Source of the DNA: Acidimicrobiia bacterium
GTDB taxonomy: Bacteria; Actinomycetota; Acidimicrobiia; IMCC26256
Length of the DNA stretch: 8,605 nt
Assembly: GCA_023262065.1 (NCBI GenBank)
Contig: JALRDW010000116.1
Span: 1 to 8,605 of the forward strand
Direction: 5' to 3'
The notes beneath the pieces are model-generated. The model saw only the letters and a list, made by a program, of their open reading frames with translations. It made no database searches and was not told the origin of the DNA. A program made the position numbers and the translations under genes. Positions 1 through 7,241 of the stretch are shown here, piece after piece. Every line of letters begins with the position of its first letter. The first letter of the stretch is position 1.

Positions 1-473
<473 letters not shown>

Positions 474-477
<4 letters not shown>

Positions 478-1370
478 GCGTGGTGCTTCCTCGAGAAGAC
501 GGCCGAGATGGCCCGGGCGATCACCGTGAACACGACGACGATCCCGATGAGGGTCAGCGCCGCACCCCAGGCCCGCTCCTGGGGACCCGGGAACACCTGC
601 TGGGCGTTGCGGAAGATCTGCACCGAGAGGGCCGTGTTGGCCCCGTTGAAGAGGTCGGTGTTCACGGTGTTGACGGTGAGGATCGTGAAGAGCAGCGGCG
701 CGGTCTCGCCGGCGGCCCGGGCGATCGCGAGCAGGACACCGCTGATGATCCCGGGGGCGGCCGCCGGCAGCACGACCCGCACGATCGTGCCCGCCCGCCG
801 CCCGCCGAGCGCGTAGGCGGACTGCCGCTGATCGAGGGGTACGAGTCGCAGCATCTCCTCGGTCGTGCGGATGATGACCGGGAGCATGAGGCAGGCCAGG
901 GCGAGCGCGCCGGCGAACCCGGAGACCCCGAAGGCCAGCACCCACGTCGTGTAGATGAAGAGCCCCATGACGATCGAGGGCACACCGGTCATCACCTCGG
1001 CGAGGAACCGGATCACCCGCGCCCGGGTCGTCGGCCCGCCGTACTCGTGCAGGTAGATGCCGCCGAGCACCCCGAGGGGCACCGCCATGAGCGCCGCCGC
1101 ACCCGTGATGAGGAGCGTGCCGACCACGGCCGGACCCATGCCGCCGCCGGGCGCCCGCGAGACGATCGGGATGTCGGAGGTGAGGAAGGACCAGGACATC
1201 ACCCGCATCCCCCGGACCACGACGTACCCGAGGATCAGCGCGAGTGGGATCACGGTGACGATGAACGCCACCACCATGAGTGCGAGCGCGAGGTGGTTGG
1301 CGGCGTGACGCCGCCGGCTCGCGCTCGACCGGGTGAGCGAGGAACGTGCAGGGACCGTCACGGCGCTCAT
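474..1370 (-). CDS. pstA: Phosphate ABC transporter permease PstA
   Basis: One of the two membrane subunits of the phosphate importer. The 298-residue protein has the usual PstA length and about six hydrophobic segments (for example residues 27-52, 79-107, 120-141, 146-166, 202-220 and 270-290). The permease EAA-type cytoplasmic loop, which contacts PstB, is at about 171-208 (EEMLRLVP ... [17 protein letters not shown]). It is followed by the conserved [13 protein letters not shown] stretch (217-229). The start is the ATG overlapping the pstC stop codon as ATGA; an open frame continues far upstream but only as a shadow of pstC. The 4-base overlaps at both ends imply translational coupling with pstC and pstB. 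There is a short basic, Ser/Arg-rich cytoplasmic N-terminus before the first membrane segment. Nothing is missing or broken. Confidence 0.95.
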
Positions 1371-2350
1371 GCGCTCGCCGACCCGATGCGTCGTTCGGCC
1401 CGATGGATCACGCCGCGGGCGATCATCGAGATCACGAGGGTGAGGGCGAACAGCAGGACCCCCATCCCGATGAGCGCGGCCTGGTAGGTCCCGGTCGACT
1501 CGCCGAACTGGTTGGCGATCACCGCTGACAGCGCGTCCCCGGAGTTGAACAGGCGCGCGGTGATCTGCGGCGAGGAGCCGATGACGAGTGCCACGGCGAT
1601 CGTCTCGCCGATCGCCCGACCGAACCCGAGCAGCACCCCCGCGACGATGCCGCTGCGGCTGTGCGGGAAGACCGCGCCCCGGATCATCTCCCACCGGGTC
1701 GCGCCGAGTGCGAGCGCGCCATCCTTCTGCGCCCGCGGGACGGTCGCGAAGGTCTCGCGGGTCACCGAGGTGACGATCGGGGTGATCATGATCGCCAGGA
1801 TGAGCCCGGCGGTGAAGAACGACCGGCCGCTGATCGGGTCCCCGCTCAGCAGCGTGCCGAGCAGTGGGACGCCGTCGACCGCATCGGCCACGCTCGTGTA
1901 CGTGCCCGTGAGGGCGGGGGCCAGCACGAGGATCCCCCACAGGCCGAAGACGACCGAGGGGATCGCGGCGAGCAGGTCGATGACGAACACCACCGCCCGG
2001 CGGGCGCGCACCGGCACCAGTTCGGTCACGAACAGCGCCACACCGAGGCTCACCGGCACCGCGATGAGGAGCGCGATGACCGAGATCACCAACGTGCCGT
2101 AACTGAAGGCGAGGGTCCCGAAGGTCCCCTGCACGACGTCCCAGGTGCTCGACGTGAAGAAGGTCAGGCCCTGGTCCGCGAACGCGGGCCACGCGTTGCG
2201 CGTCGTCGTGACGAGGATCGCCGCGAGGATGACGAGGACGAGCGCCCCGCCCGTGGCGGCGAGCGCCCGGAAGGTGCGGTCCACGATCCGACCCGGCGGC
2301 CGGTGGCCGCCGAGGGGCTCGGGTGCGGTCCGTTCGGTGAGTTCGAGCAT
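1367..2350 (-). CDS. pstC: Phosphate ABC transporter permease PstC
   Basis: The second membrane subunit of the phosphate importer, 327 residues, normal for the family. Hydrophobic segments are visible near residues 29-49, 84-108, 117-147, 178-196, 230-257 and 290-311. The long periplasm-side loop between the first two segments (about 50-80, containing [13 protein letters not shown]) is typical of PstC. The cytoplasmic EAA-type loop lies at about 199-229 (ETFATVP ... [18 protein letters not shown]) and is followed by [17 protein letters not shown] (242-258), the PstC counterpart of the PstA GET motif. The start ATG has GAGG a few bases upstream, immediately after the pstS-pstC hairpin. The stop overlaps the pstA start by four bases. 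The assignment to PstC rather than PstA rests on length, the extended first loop and operon order S-C-A-B. Confidence 0.95.
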   Translation of the reverse strand: MLELTERTAPEPLGGHRPPGRIVDRTFRALAATGGALVLVILAAILVTTTRNAWPAFADQGLTFFTSSTWDVVQGTFGTLAFSYGTLVISVIALLIAVPVSLGVALFVTELVPVRARRAVVFVIDLLAAIPSVVFGLWGILVLAPALTGTYTSVADAVDGVPLLGTLLSGDPISGRSFFTAGLILAIMITPIVTSVTRETFATVPRAQKDGALALGATRWEMIRGAVFPHSRSGIVAGVLLGFGRAIGETIAVALVIGSSPQITARLFNSGDALSAVIANQFGESTGTYQAALIGMGVLLFALTLVISMIARGVIHRAERRIGSASA

Positions 2351-2361
2351 CGTGCCTCGCC

Positions 2362-2407
2362 GACGACCCGCGGCCCCGGGGCGCTCGGCCCCGGGGCGGC
2401 GGTCGTC
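2362..2407 (-). promoter_or_regulatory. Strong intercistronic stem-loop between pstS and pstC
   Basis: The 72-nt gap between the pstS stop and the pstC start holds nested inverted repeats. The outer arms are GACGACC (2362-2368) and GGTCGTC (2401-2407). The inner arms are GCCCCGGGGC (2373-2382 and 2388-2397), with a 5-nt loop. Two further G-C pairs join them, with one bulged C and one G-G mismatch. No U-tract follows, and the pstC ribosome site begins right after the base of the stem. In other ABC importer operons such elements stabilise the upstream binding-protein mRNA or attenuate read-through; that role here is inferred. Confidence 0.7.
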
Positions 2408-2422
2408 AGGACGGGGTCGGGA

Positions 2423-3514
2423 TCAGCCGACCGTGACCTCGTCGAGCTGCGCGATCGCCCGCTTCGCCAGCTCGGCGGGGAGCTTCGCGAACCCGACCTC
2501 GGCGGCGAGCGACTGCCCGCCGGTGAGGATGTACTCCACGAACCCCTTCACCGCCGCGCCCTTGGCCGCATCGGAGTAGGTGGTCGAGATGAGCAGGTAG
2601 GTCGGCGCCGTGATCGGGTAGGCGGCGGCACCCGCAGCGTCGAGCGGGTCGTAGGTGAGGTCGTCCTCGATGGTCGCGCCGTCCACCGCGGCCGAGGCCC
2701 CGGCGAGTGAGGCCGTGACGTACTTCCCGGACGCGTTCTTCACCGCGGCGTAGGACAGCCCGGAGAACTCGGCGTCCGAGAAGTCCACGTAGCCGATCGC
2801 CCCGTTCGTGGACTTCACGATCTGGGCGACGCCCGCGTTGCCGTTGCCCGCCTGCTGGCCGGCCGGCCAGTTCACGACCTTGTCGGTCCCGAGGGTCCAC
2901 GCGCTCGGGGCGGCCTTGGTCAGGTACTTCGTGAAGTTGGCCGTCGTGCCCGATCCGTCGGCGCGGTGGACGACCACAATCGCGGTCGACGGCAGATCAG
3001 CCTTCGGGTTGTCGGCGGCGATCGCCGCGTCGTCCCACTTCGTGATCGTCCCGCCGAAGATGCCGGCGATGGTGTCGGCCGAGAGGCGGAGACCCTTCAC
3101 CCCGGACAGGTTGTACGACACCGTGATCGGGGCGGCGACGGTCGGGAAGTAGAGGAACGGCGTCGCGAACTTCGCGGCGTCCTCCGGCTTCACGACGCTG
3201 TCGGAACCGGCCCAGTCGACGAGGCCGGCCGCCATGTCGGTCTGGCCCTTGCCGGAACCACCCCCCGCGTAGGTCACGGTCACGGCGGGCTGCTCGCCCT
3301 TGAACGCCTCGATCGCCGTCTCGTAGTAGGCCTGCGGGAAGGTCGCGCCCGACCCGTTGATGGTGGCGGCGGCGAGCTTCGACCCGCCGCCGGTGGTCGA
3401 GGTCGACCCGCCCCCGTCGTCCGAGGACCCGCCGCAGGCGGCCGCGCCGAGCGCGATGGTGAGGGCGATGGCCGGCAGGGCCAGACGTCGGGATGTCATC
3501 CGGGAGCGGATCAT
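2423..3514 (-). CDS. pstS: Phosphate-binding lipoprotein PstS
   Basis: The extracytoplasmic phosphate-binding protein that delivers phosphate to PstC/PstA. It has 363 residues. The basic N-terminus and hydrophobic segment (11-26) end at Cys27 in GAAAC, a somewhat relaxed lipobox (Ala rather than Leu at -3). A Ser/Gly/Thr-rich flexible linker (28-45) follows, as expected for a lipid-anchored protein. Phosphate-pocket motifs are all present: NGSGATFP (53-60), GGGSGKGQTDMAAGLVDWAG (84-103) with the SDS that follows, and VHRADGSGTT (182-191), then NGNAGVAQIVKSTNGAIGYV (224-243). The start at 3514 is preferred over the in-frame ATG at 3499 because a GGAGGA site lies about 10 nt upstream of it. Longer upstream extensions would overlap phoU. 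It is first in the pst operon, downstream of PHO-box-like repeats, so phosphate-starvation control is likely. Confidence 0.96.
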   Translation of the reverse strand: MIRSRMTSRRLALPAIALTIALGAAACGGSSDDGGGSTSTTGGGSKLAAATINGSGATFPQAYYETAIEAFKGEQPAVTVTYAGGGSGKGQTDMAAGLVDWAGSDSVVKPEDAAKFATPFLYFPTVAAPITVSYNLSGVKGLRLSADTIAGIFGGTITKWDDAAIAADNPKADLPSTAIVVVHRADGSGTTANFTKYLTKAAPSAWTLGTDKVVNWPAGQQAGNGNAGVAQIVKSTNGAIGYVDFSDAEFSGLSYAAVKNASGKYVTASLAGASAAVDGATIEDDLTYDPLDAAGAAAYPITAPTYLLISTTYSDAAKGAAVKGFVEYILTGGQSLAAEVGFAKLPAELAKRAIAQLDEVTVG

Positions 3515-3540
3515 GGGTTCGGGTTCCTCCACCGAGGGTT

Positions 3541-3569
3541 CGTGACGGTGCCGGGGGATCCCGGTCACG
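3541..3569 (-). other. Possible hairpin in the pstS 5' leader
   Basis: Arms CGTGAC (3541-3546) and GTCACG (3564-3569) enclose a shorter inner pair, CGGG (3552-3555) with CCCG (3560-3563). It lies 27 nt upstream of the pstS ATG, between it and the candidate -10. The stem is asymmetric and short, so in this GC-rich background it may be fortuitous. Confidence 0.25.
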
Positions 3570-3575
3570 GGCGGG

Positions 3576-3581
3576 ACCGTA
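3576..3581 (-). promoter_or_regulatory. Candidate -10 element for pstS
   Basis: Read on the minus strand this is TACGGT, fitting TAnnnT. It lies about 62 nt upstream of the pstS ATG. The nearest 11-bp repeat cluster begins about 32 bp further upstream, close to where a -35 would be and so suitable for an activator. No good -35 is visible, which is usual for activator-dependent promoters. The call rests on one weak hexamer and position. Confidence 0.3.
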
Positions 3582-3612
3582 AGCACGTCGGGTGGCGGGG
3601 CCGTGGACCGTA

Positions 3613-3652
3613 GGTGTCGCGGAGGTGAACACAGACCGAACGACCCGCGAAC
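3613..3652 (-). promoter_or_regulatory. PHO-box-like direct repeats, pstS-proximal cluster
   Basis: Four 7-base elements occur at exact 11-bp steps. On the minus strand, starting from 3652, they are GTTCGCG, GTTCGGT, GTTCACC and CGACACC, separated by 4-nt spacers. Three begin with GTTC and one is the exact GTTCACC core. Established knowledge: actinobacterial PhoP (RegX3 in mycobacteria) binds 11-nt direct repeats with a GTTCACC-type core upstream of pst genes. The cluster starts about 100 bp upstream of the pstS ATG and reads toward pstS, as expected for an activation site. Confidence 0.7.
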
Positions 3653-3707
3653 GCAGCCCCCGATCCGCCCATGCCGGACACCGCGTACACCTCCCGGTAA
3701 CCCGACG

Positions 3708-3736
3708 GGCGACCACGAGGTGAACGGGTGGTGAAC
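3708..3736 (-). promoter_or_regulatory. PHO-box-like direct repeats, phoU-proximal cluster
   Basis: On the minus strand, from 3736, the elements are GTTCACC, GTTCACC and GGTCGCC, each 11 bp apart with 4-nt spacers. Two are perfect copies of the PhoP-type core. The cluster ends about 77 bp upstream of the phoU GTG, so it could control phoU, act as a distal pst site, or both. The two clusters are 84 bp apart (not a multiple of 11), so they look like two separate operators and not one continuous array. Confidence 0.72.
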
Positions 3737-3812
3737 CACTCGGCGTCCCGGCGGTGCCCGGGTGTGTGGAACGATGCGGACCGACCGCCGGCCCCGACGA
3801 GCGGAGAGCGCC

Positions 3813-4508
3813 GTGCCCGACCAGACGATCCCGAGCGAGCCCGAGGCGCGCCGCACGCTCCAGGAGGAGCTCGCCGACGTCCGCACCGACATCATCCGGC
3901 TCGCCGCCCTCACCACCGAGGCGATCACCGCCGGCACCCAGGCGTTCCTCGACGCGGACATCACCGCGGCCGAGGCGGTGATCGACGGGGACGATGCGAT
4001 CGACGACCTGTACCACCACATCGACGATCGTCTGCTCCTCGTGCTCGCGACCCAGTCGCCGGTCGCCGCCGACCTGCGTGCGGTCATCACCACCATGCGG
4101 GTGAGTCACGAACTCGAGCGCACGGCCGACCTGGGCGTGAACGTCGCCAAGGCGACGCGTCGCATCTACCCGCACACCCTCGACCCCAAGGTGCGCGGCA
4201 TCATCGACCAGATGGGTCAGCAGGCCGTCAACCAGACGCGGGTTGCGATCGACGCGTTCGCCGACCGCGACCCCTCCTGGGCGGACGTGCTCACCGACAT
4301 GGACGACGCGATGGACGACCTCACGAAGAGCCTGTTCCGGCACATCCTCGCCGGCTCGAGCGGGGACGAGGCAGCGGTGCTGCGCGCCGTGCAGGTCGCG
4401 CTCGTCGGCCGGCACTACGAACGCATGGCGGACCACGCGGTCACGATCGCCGAACGCGTGCAGTTCATGGTCACGGGCACCCACCCCGTGAAGCCCACGG
4501 TCGACTAG
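3813..4508 (+). CDS. phoU: Phosphate signalling protein PhoU
   Basis: A cytoplasmic, all-helical regulator that represses Pst uptake and phosphate-starvation signalling when phosphate is plentiful, by linking the transporter to the sensor kinase. With the GTG start it has 231 residues, normal for PhoU. Two PhoU repeats are visible, each with its metal-binding Glu/Asp signature: RVSHELERTADLGVNVAK (about 96-113; E100, E102, D106) and HYERMADHAVTIAERV (201-216; E203, D207). The N-terminal DVRTDIIRLAALTTEAI is also typical. GTG 3813 is chosen because GGAGAG lies 4 nt upstream; in-frame ATGs at 3762 and 3774 would add a Cys/Arg-rich stretch without a comparable ribosome site. It is transcribed divergently from pstSCAB across a region with PHO-box-like repeats, so co-regulation is likely. 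Confidence 0.94.
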   Translation: MPDQTIPSEPEARRTLQEELADVRTDIIRLAALTTEAITAGTQAFLDADITAAEAVIDGDDAIDDLYHHIDDRLLLVLATQSPVAADLRAVITTMRVSHELERTADLGVNVAKATRRIYPHTLDPKVRGIIDQMGQQAVNQTRVAIDAFADRDPSWADVLTDMDDAMDDLTKSLFRHILAGSSGDEAAVLRAVQVALVGRHYERMADHAVTIAERVQFMVTGTHPVKPTVD

Positions 4509-4528
4509 ACGCACACCGGTCGCCTCCG

Positions 4529-4580
4529 CGCGTGCGAGGGATGCGCCCGCACGCGACTCGGCCGCCCGGGAGGGCGGCCG
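4529..4580. terminator. Two tandem hairpins between convergent phoU and the 89-aa gene
   Basis: The first stem is CGCGTGCG (4529-4536) with CGCACGCG (4548-4555), loop 11 nt. The second is CGGCCGCCC (4559-4567) with GGGCGGCCG (4572-4580), loop GGGA. They start about 20 nt after the phoU stop and end about 22 nt before the convergent stop at 4603, so they can act in both directions. Neither has a U-tract. Strong U-less hairpins are common at gene ends in high-GC actinobacteria, but termination is inferred. Confidence 0.6.
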
Positions 4581-4602
4581 ATGGGGAGGGCGATGCCGGG
4601 GG

Positions 4603-4872
4603 TCAGGCCTCCTCGTAGCCCAGGTCCCACTCGAGGATGAGGCGCTCGCGCTCGGCGTCACGGACGACCCGCTCGCGGTTGCGGCGGCACTGCGGGTCGT
4701 GCGGCGGCAGCAGTTGGAGGCGGGCCAGGGCACGCTGCCGGAACTCGTCGATGGTCCGGCCGTCGCCGAACACGCCGACGACGTCCCAGTGGGGCGCGAC
4801 CGGGCCGAGGTAGACGACGCGCACGTGCCCGACGGGCGGCAGCTGCTCGAGGTCTTCGTGCTCCATGGCCAT
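4603..4872 (-). CDS. Hypothetical 89-residue cytosolic protein
   Basis: I do not recognise this protein. It is 89 residues, charged, with no signal peptide or membrane segment. The first half carries alternating hydrophobic residues suggesting beta strands (VRVVYLGPVAPHWDVVGVFG, about 17-36). The second half is Arg/Glu-rich and probably helical (DEFRQRALARLQLL, then RRNRERVVRDAERERLILEW), ending in GYEEA. It has a single Cys62 in HDPQCRRN, so no metal site is evident. The ATG at 4872 has GGAG about 8 nt upstream, better spaced than the alternative ATG at 4866. It lies 140 nt downstream of htrA on the same strand, so read-through from htrA is possible, and it converges with phoU. It looks real from codon pattern, a plausible ribosome site and clean spacing. 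Function unknown. Confidence 0.75.
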   Translation of the reverse strand: MAMEHEDLEQLPPVGHVRVVYLGPVAPHWDVVGVFGDGRTIDEFRQRALARLQLLPPHDPQCRRNRERVVRDAERERLILEWDLGYEEA

Positions 4873-4944
4873 GGTGGTGCGCTCCAGGTGGTCGTCGGGT
4901 GGTGGCCGACCCCCGGAACGGGAGACGGCCCGGGCCGCATCGGC

Positions 4945-4966
4945 GGCGCCCCGGGACCGGGGAGCC
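4945..4966 (-). terminator. Possible hairpin downstream of htrA
   Basis: Arms CCCCG (4949-4953) and CGGGG (4958-4962) close a GGAC tetraloop. After one G-A mismatch, GGC (4945-4947) pairs with GCC (4964-4966). It lies about 47 nt past the htrA stop, upstream of the 89-aa gene on the same strand. There is no U-tract and the surrounding DNA is very GC-rich, so this is a weak call. The rest of 4873-5012 shows only the ribosome site of the 89-aa gene. Confidence 0.35.
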
Positions 4967-5012
4967 TACCGGATGGGTCCCGGGCCGCCTCCGGCCTGCC
5001 GGGTGGGTCGGG

Positions 5013-6524
<1,512 letters not shown>

Positions 6525-6612
6525 TCTCGCCGGGATCGCACGTCCTGCGCGCCCTGCGGTCGGCCCGGGCCCGCGGTCTCGGCATCGTCGTCCCGTTCGC
6601 ACCCGGATCTCC

Positions 6613-6680
6613 GATCGGCCCGATCCCACCCCAGCCCACGGTCCGGAGCGGACCCGCCCGTCGTCGTCCGAGGTGACCTC
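6613..6680. repeat. Three short inverted repeats in the htrA/whiB divergent region
   Basis: GATCG-gcc-CGATC (6613-6625), GGTCCG-gag-CGGACC (6640-6654) and GAGGT-g-ACCTC (6670-6680) are perfect interrupted palindromes with centres at 6619, 6647 and 6675, which is 28 bp apart each time. Their sequences differ, so they are not copies of one operator. They may be regulatory sites for htrA and/or whiB, or a product of the GC-rich background. I see no convincing -10/-35 for htrA in this 231-bp gap. Confidence 0.35.
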
Positions 6681-6714
6681 CGACACACCGACCCCCACCG
6701 GGGCGGGAAATGTG

Positions 6715-6732
6715 GCAGGGCGGGAACCCTGC
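6715..6732. promoter_or_regulatory. Inverted repeat overlapping the whiB -35 candidate
   Basis: GCAGGG (6715-6720) and CCCTGC (6727-6732) are perfect arms around a 6-nt centre that contains most of the GGGAAC -35 candidate. A dimeric repressor binding here would block the promoter. In RNA it could form a small hairpin, but it would lie upstream of the inferred transcription start. Role inferred from position only. Confidence 0.4.
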
Positions 6733-6748
6733 GGCGCGCCACGGCGTT
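6722..6748 (+). promoter_or_regulatory. ECF-sigma-type promoter candidate for whiB
   Basis: GGGAAC (6722-6727) is followed after exactly 18 nt by GTT (6746-6748). This matches the GGAAC-N18-GTT type used by actinobacterial stress ECF sigma factors such as SigE, SigH and SigR. Transcription would begin at about 6753-6757, which is on or beside the whiB ATG at 6756. Such a transcript would be leaderless from 6756, or have a leader of about 25 nt for the second ATG at 6780. The motif is short and untested. Confidence 0.5.
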
Positions 6749-6755
6749 GGAGCCG

Positions 6756-7064
6756 ATGACCGCGATCGAGCAGGTGACCATGAGCCAGCCCACGAACCAG
6801 AACCCCCCGGCCGAGACCACCCAGCCCTGGATGGCCGACGGCCTGTGCCGGGAGCACCACCCCTCGGTGTTCTTCCCGTCCGACGGGGTCGGCGTGGACC
6901 GGGCCCGACGCATCTGCGCCGAGTGCCCGGTGCAGGGTGCCTGCCTCGAGTACGCCCTCACGTACCGGATCGAGCATGGCGTGTGGGGCGGAGCGTCGGA
7001 GCGCGAGCGTCGGCGCATCCTGCGCAGCCGACGCCTCGAGGCCGCCGCCAACAGCCCCGCCTGA
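6756..7064 (+). CDS. WhiB-family iron-sulfur transcriptional regulator
   Basis: A small cytosolic [4Fe-4S] protein of the actinobacterial Wbl family; these usually bind the primary sigma factor and control transcription in response to redox or other stress. With ATG 6756 it has 102 residues. The four cluster ligands are Cys31 (DGLC), then Cys54-x2-Cys57-x5-Cys63 in ICAECPVQGAC. The turn GVWGG is at 75-79, followed by the basic C-terminal stretch SERERRRILRSRR. No AT-hook (RGRP) of the WhiB7 type is present, so I do not assign a subtype. Start choice is uncertain: ATG 6756 has GGAG only 3 nt away, and ATG 6780 (94 residues) has AGG 5 nt away; a leaderless transcript would fit 6756. It is divergent from htrA and converges on the RseB-like gene, suggesting a stress-response role. 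Confidence 0.92.
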   Translation: MTAIEQVTMSQPTNQNPPAETTQPWMADGLCREHHPSVFFPSDGVGVDRARRICAECPVQGACLEYALTYRIEHGVWGGASERERRRILRSRRLEAAANSPA

Positions 7065-7083
7065 CGGTTCGGGACCACCCGCT

Positions 7084-7152
7084 CGACGCAGCGTCGAGGT
7101 CCGCCGACATCGCTCCTGCTCTCCGATGTCGGCGGACCCGGGCGCTGCGTCG
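7084..7152. terminator. 69-nt near-perfect hairpin between convergent whiB and RseB-like gene
   Basis: Outer arms CGACGCAGCG (7084-7093) and CGCTGCGTCG (7143-7152) form 10 pairs. A G-U and a C-G pair and a 2x2 internal mismatch follow. The inner arms 7098-7112 and 7124-7138 then form a perfect 15-bp stem (starting GGTCCGCC, ending GGCGGACC) with an 11-nt pyrimidine-rich loop (7113-7123). It begins 20 nt after the whiB stop. Position argues for a bidirectional terminator, but it is far longer than needed and lacks a U-tract. Confidence 0.7.
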
Positions 7153-7156
7153 TGTC

Positions 7157-7168
7157 GCGTCCGGACGC
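7157..7168. repeat. 12-bp perfect palindrome
   Basis: GCGTCCGGACGC sits 5 nt beyond the 69-nt hairpin in the same intergenic region. It may add to the convergent terminator or be a protein site. With only 12 G/C-rich bases, chance is not excluded. The rest of 7169-7208 shows nothing I can name. Confidence 0.3.
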
Positions 7169-7208
7169 ATCCGGCGAACGCTGCAGCCGAGCGGTGCCCA
7201 GCACCCCC

Positions 7209-7230
7209 GGACGCCCGACGTTCGGGCGCC
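7209..7230 (-). terminator. Hairpin just downstream of the RseB-like gene
   Basis: CGCCCGA (7212-7218) pairs with TCGGGCG (7222-7228) around a 3-nt loop. GG (7209-7210) and CC (7229-7230) extend it past a bulged A. It lies about 12 nt beyond the stop of the RseB-like gene, a normal terminator position on the minus strand. No U-tract. Confidence 0.5.
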
Positions 7231-7241
7231 GAGCCGTTCGG

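Noticed and set aside
480..1487. Plus-strand open frame opposite pstA (335 codons)
   Set aside because: The product is His/Arg/Asp/Gly-rich with no recognisable domain, typical of an antisense frame in GC-rich DNA; pstA is unmistakable on the other strand.
1371..2192. Extended upstream start for the pstA frame
   Set aside because: This part reads as Arg/Pro/Gly-rich shadow of pstC; the ATGA overlap at 1370 gives the proper 298-residue permease.
3515..4096. N-terminal extension of the pstS frame to 4096
   Set aside because: It would overlap phoU on the opposite strand and remove the signal peptide from the N-terminus. The ATG at 3514 has a strong GGAGGA site.
2997..4940. 647-codon minus-strand frame across pstS, phoU and the 89-aa gene
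   Set aside because: It crosses three better-supported genes in other frames and has biased, domain-free composition.
6705..6711. GGGAAAT as another ECF -35 for whiB
   Set aside because: No GTT occurs at the required spacing downstream; the GGGAAC at 6722 is the better candidate.
6525..6977. Extended upstream start for the htrA frame
   Set aside because: It would run antisense through whiB, and the sequence before the ATG at 6524 has no conserved protease-family features.
7084..7230. CRISPR array, tRNA or transposon end in the whiB/RseB-like gap
   Set aside because: The repeats here are inverted and single; there are no regularly spaced direct repeats, no cloverleaf and no flanking target duplication or transposase.
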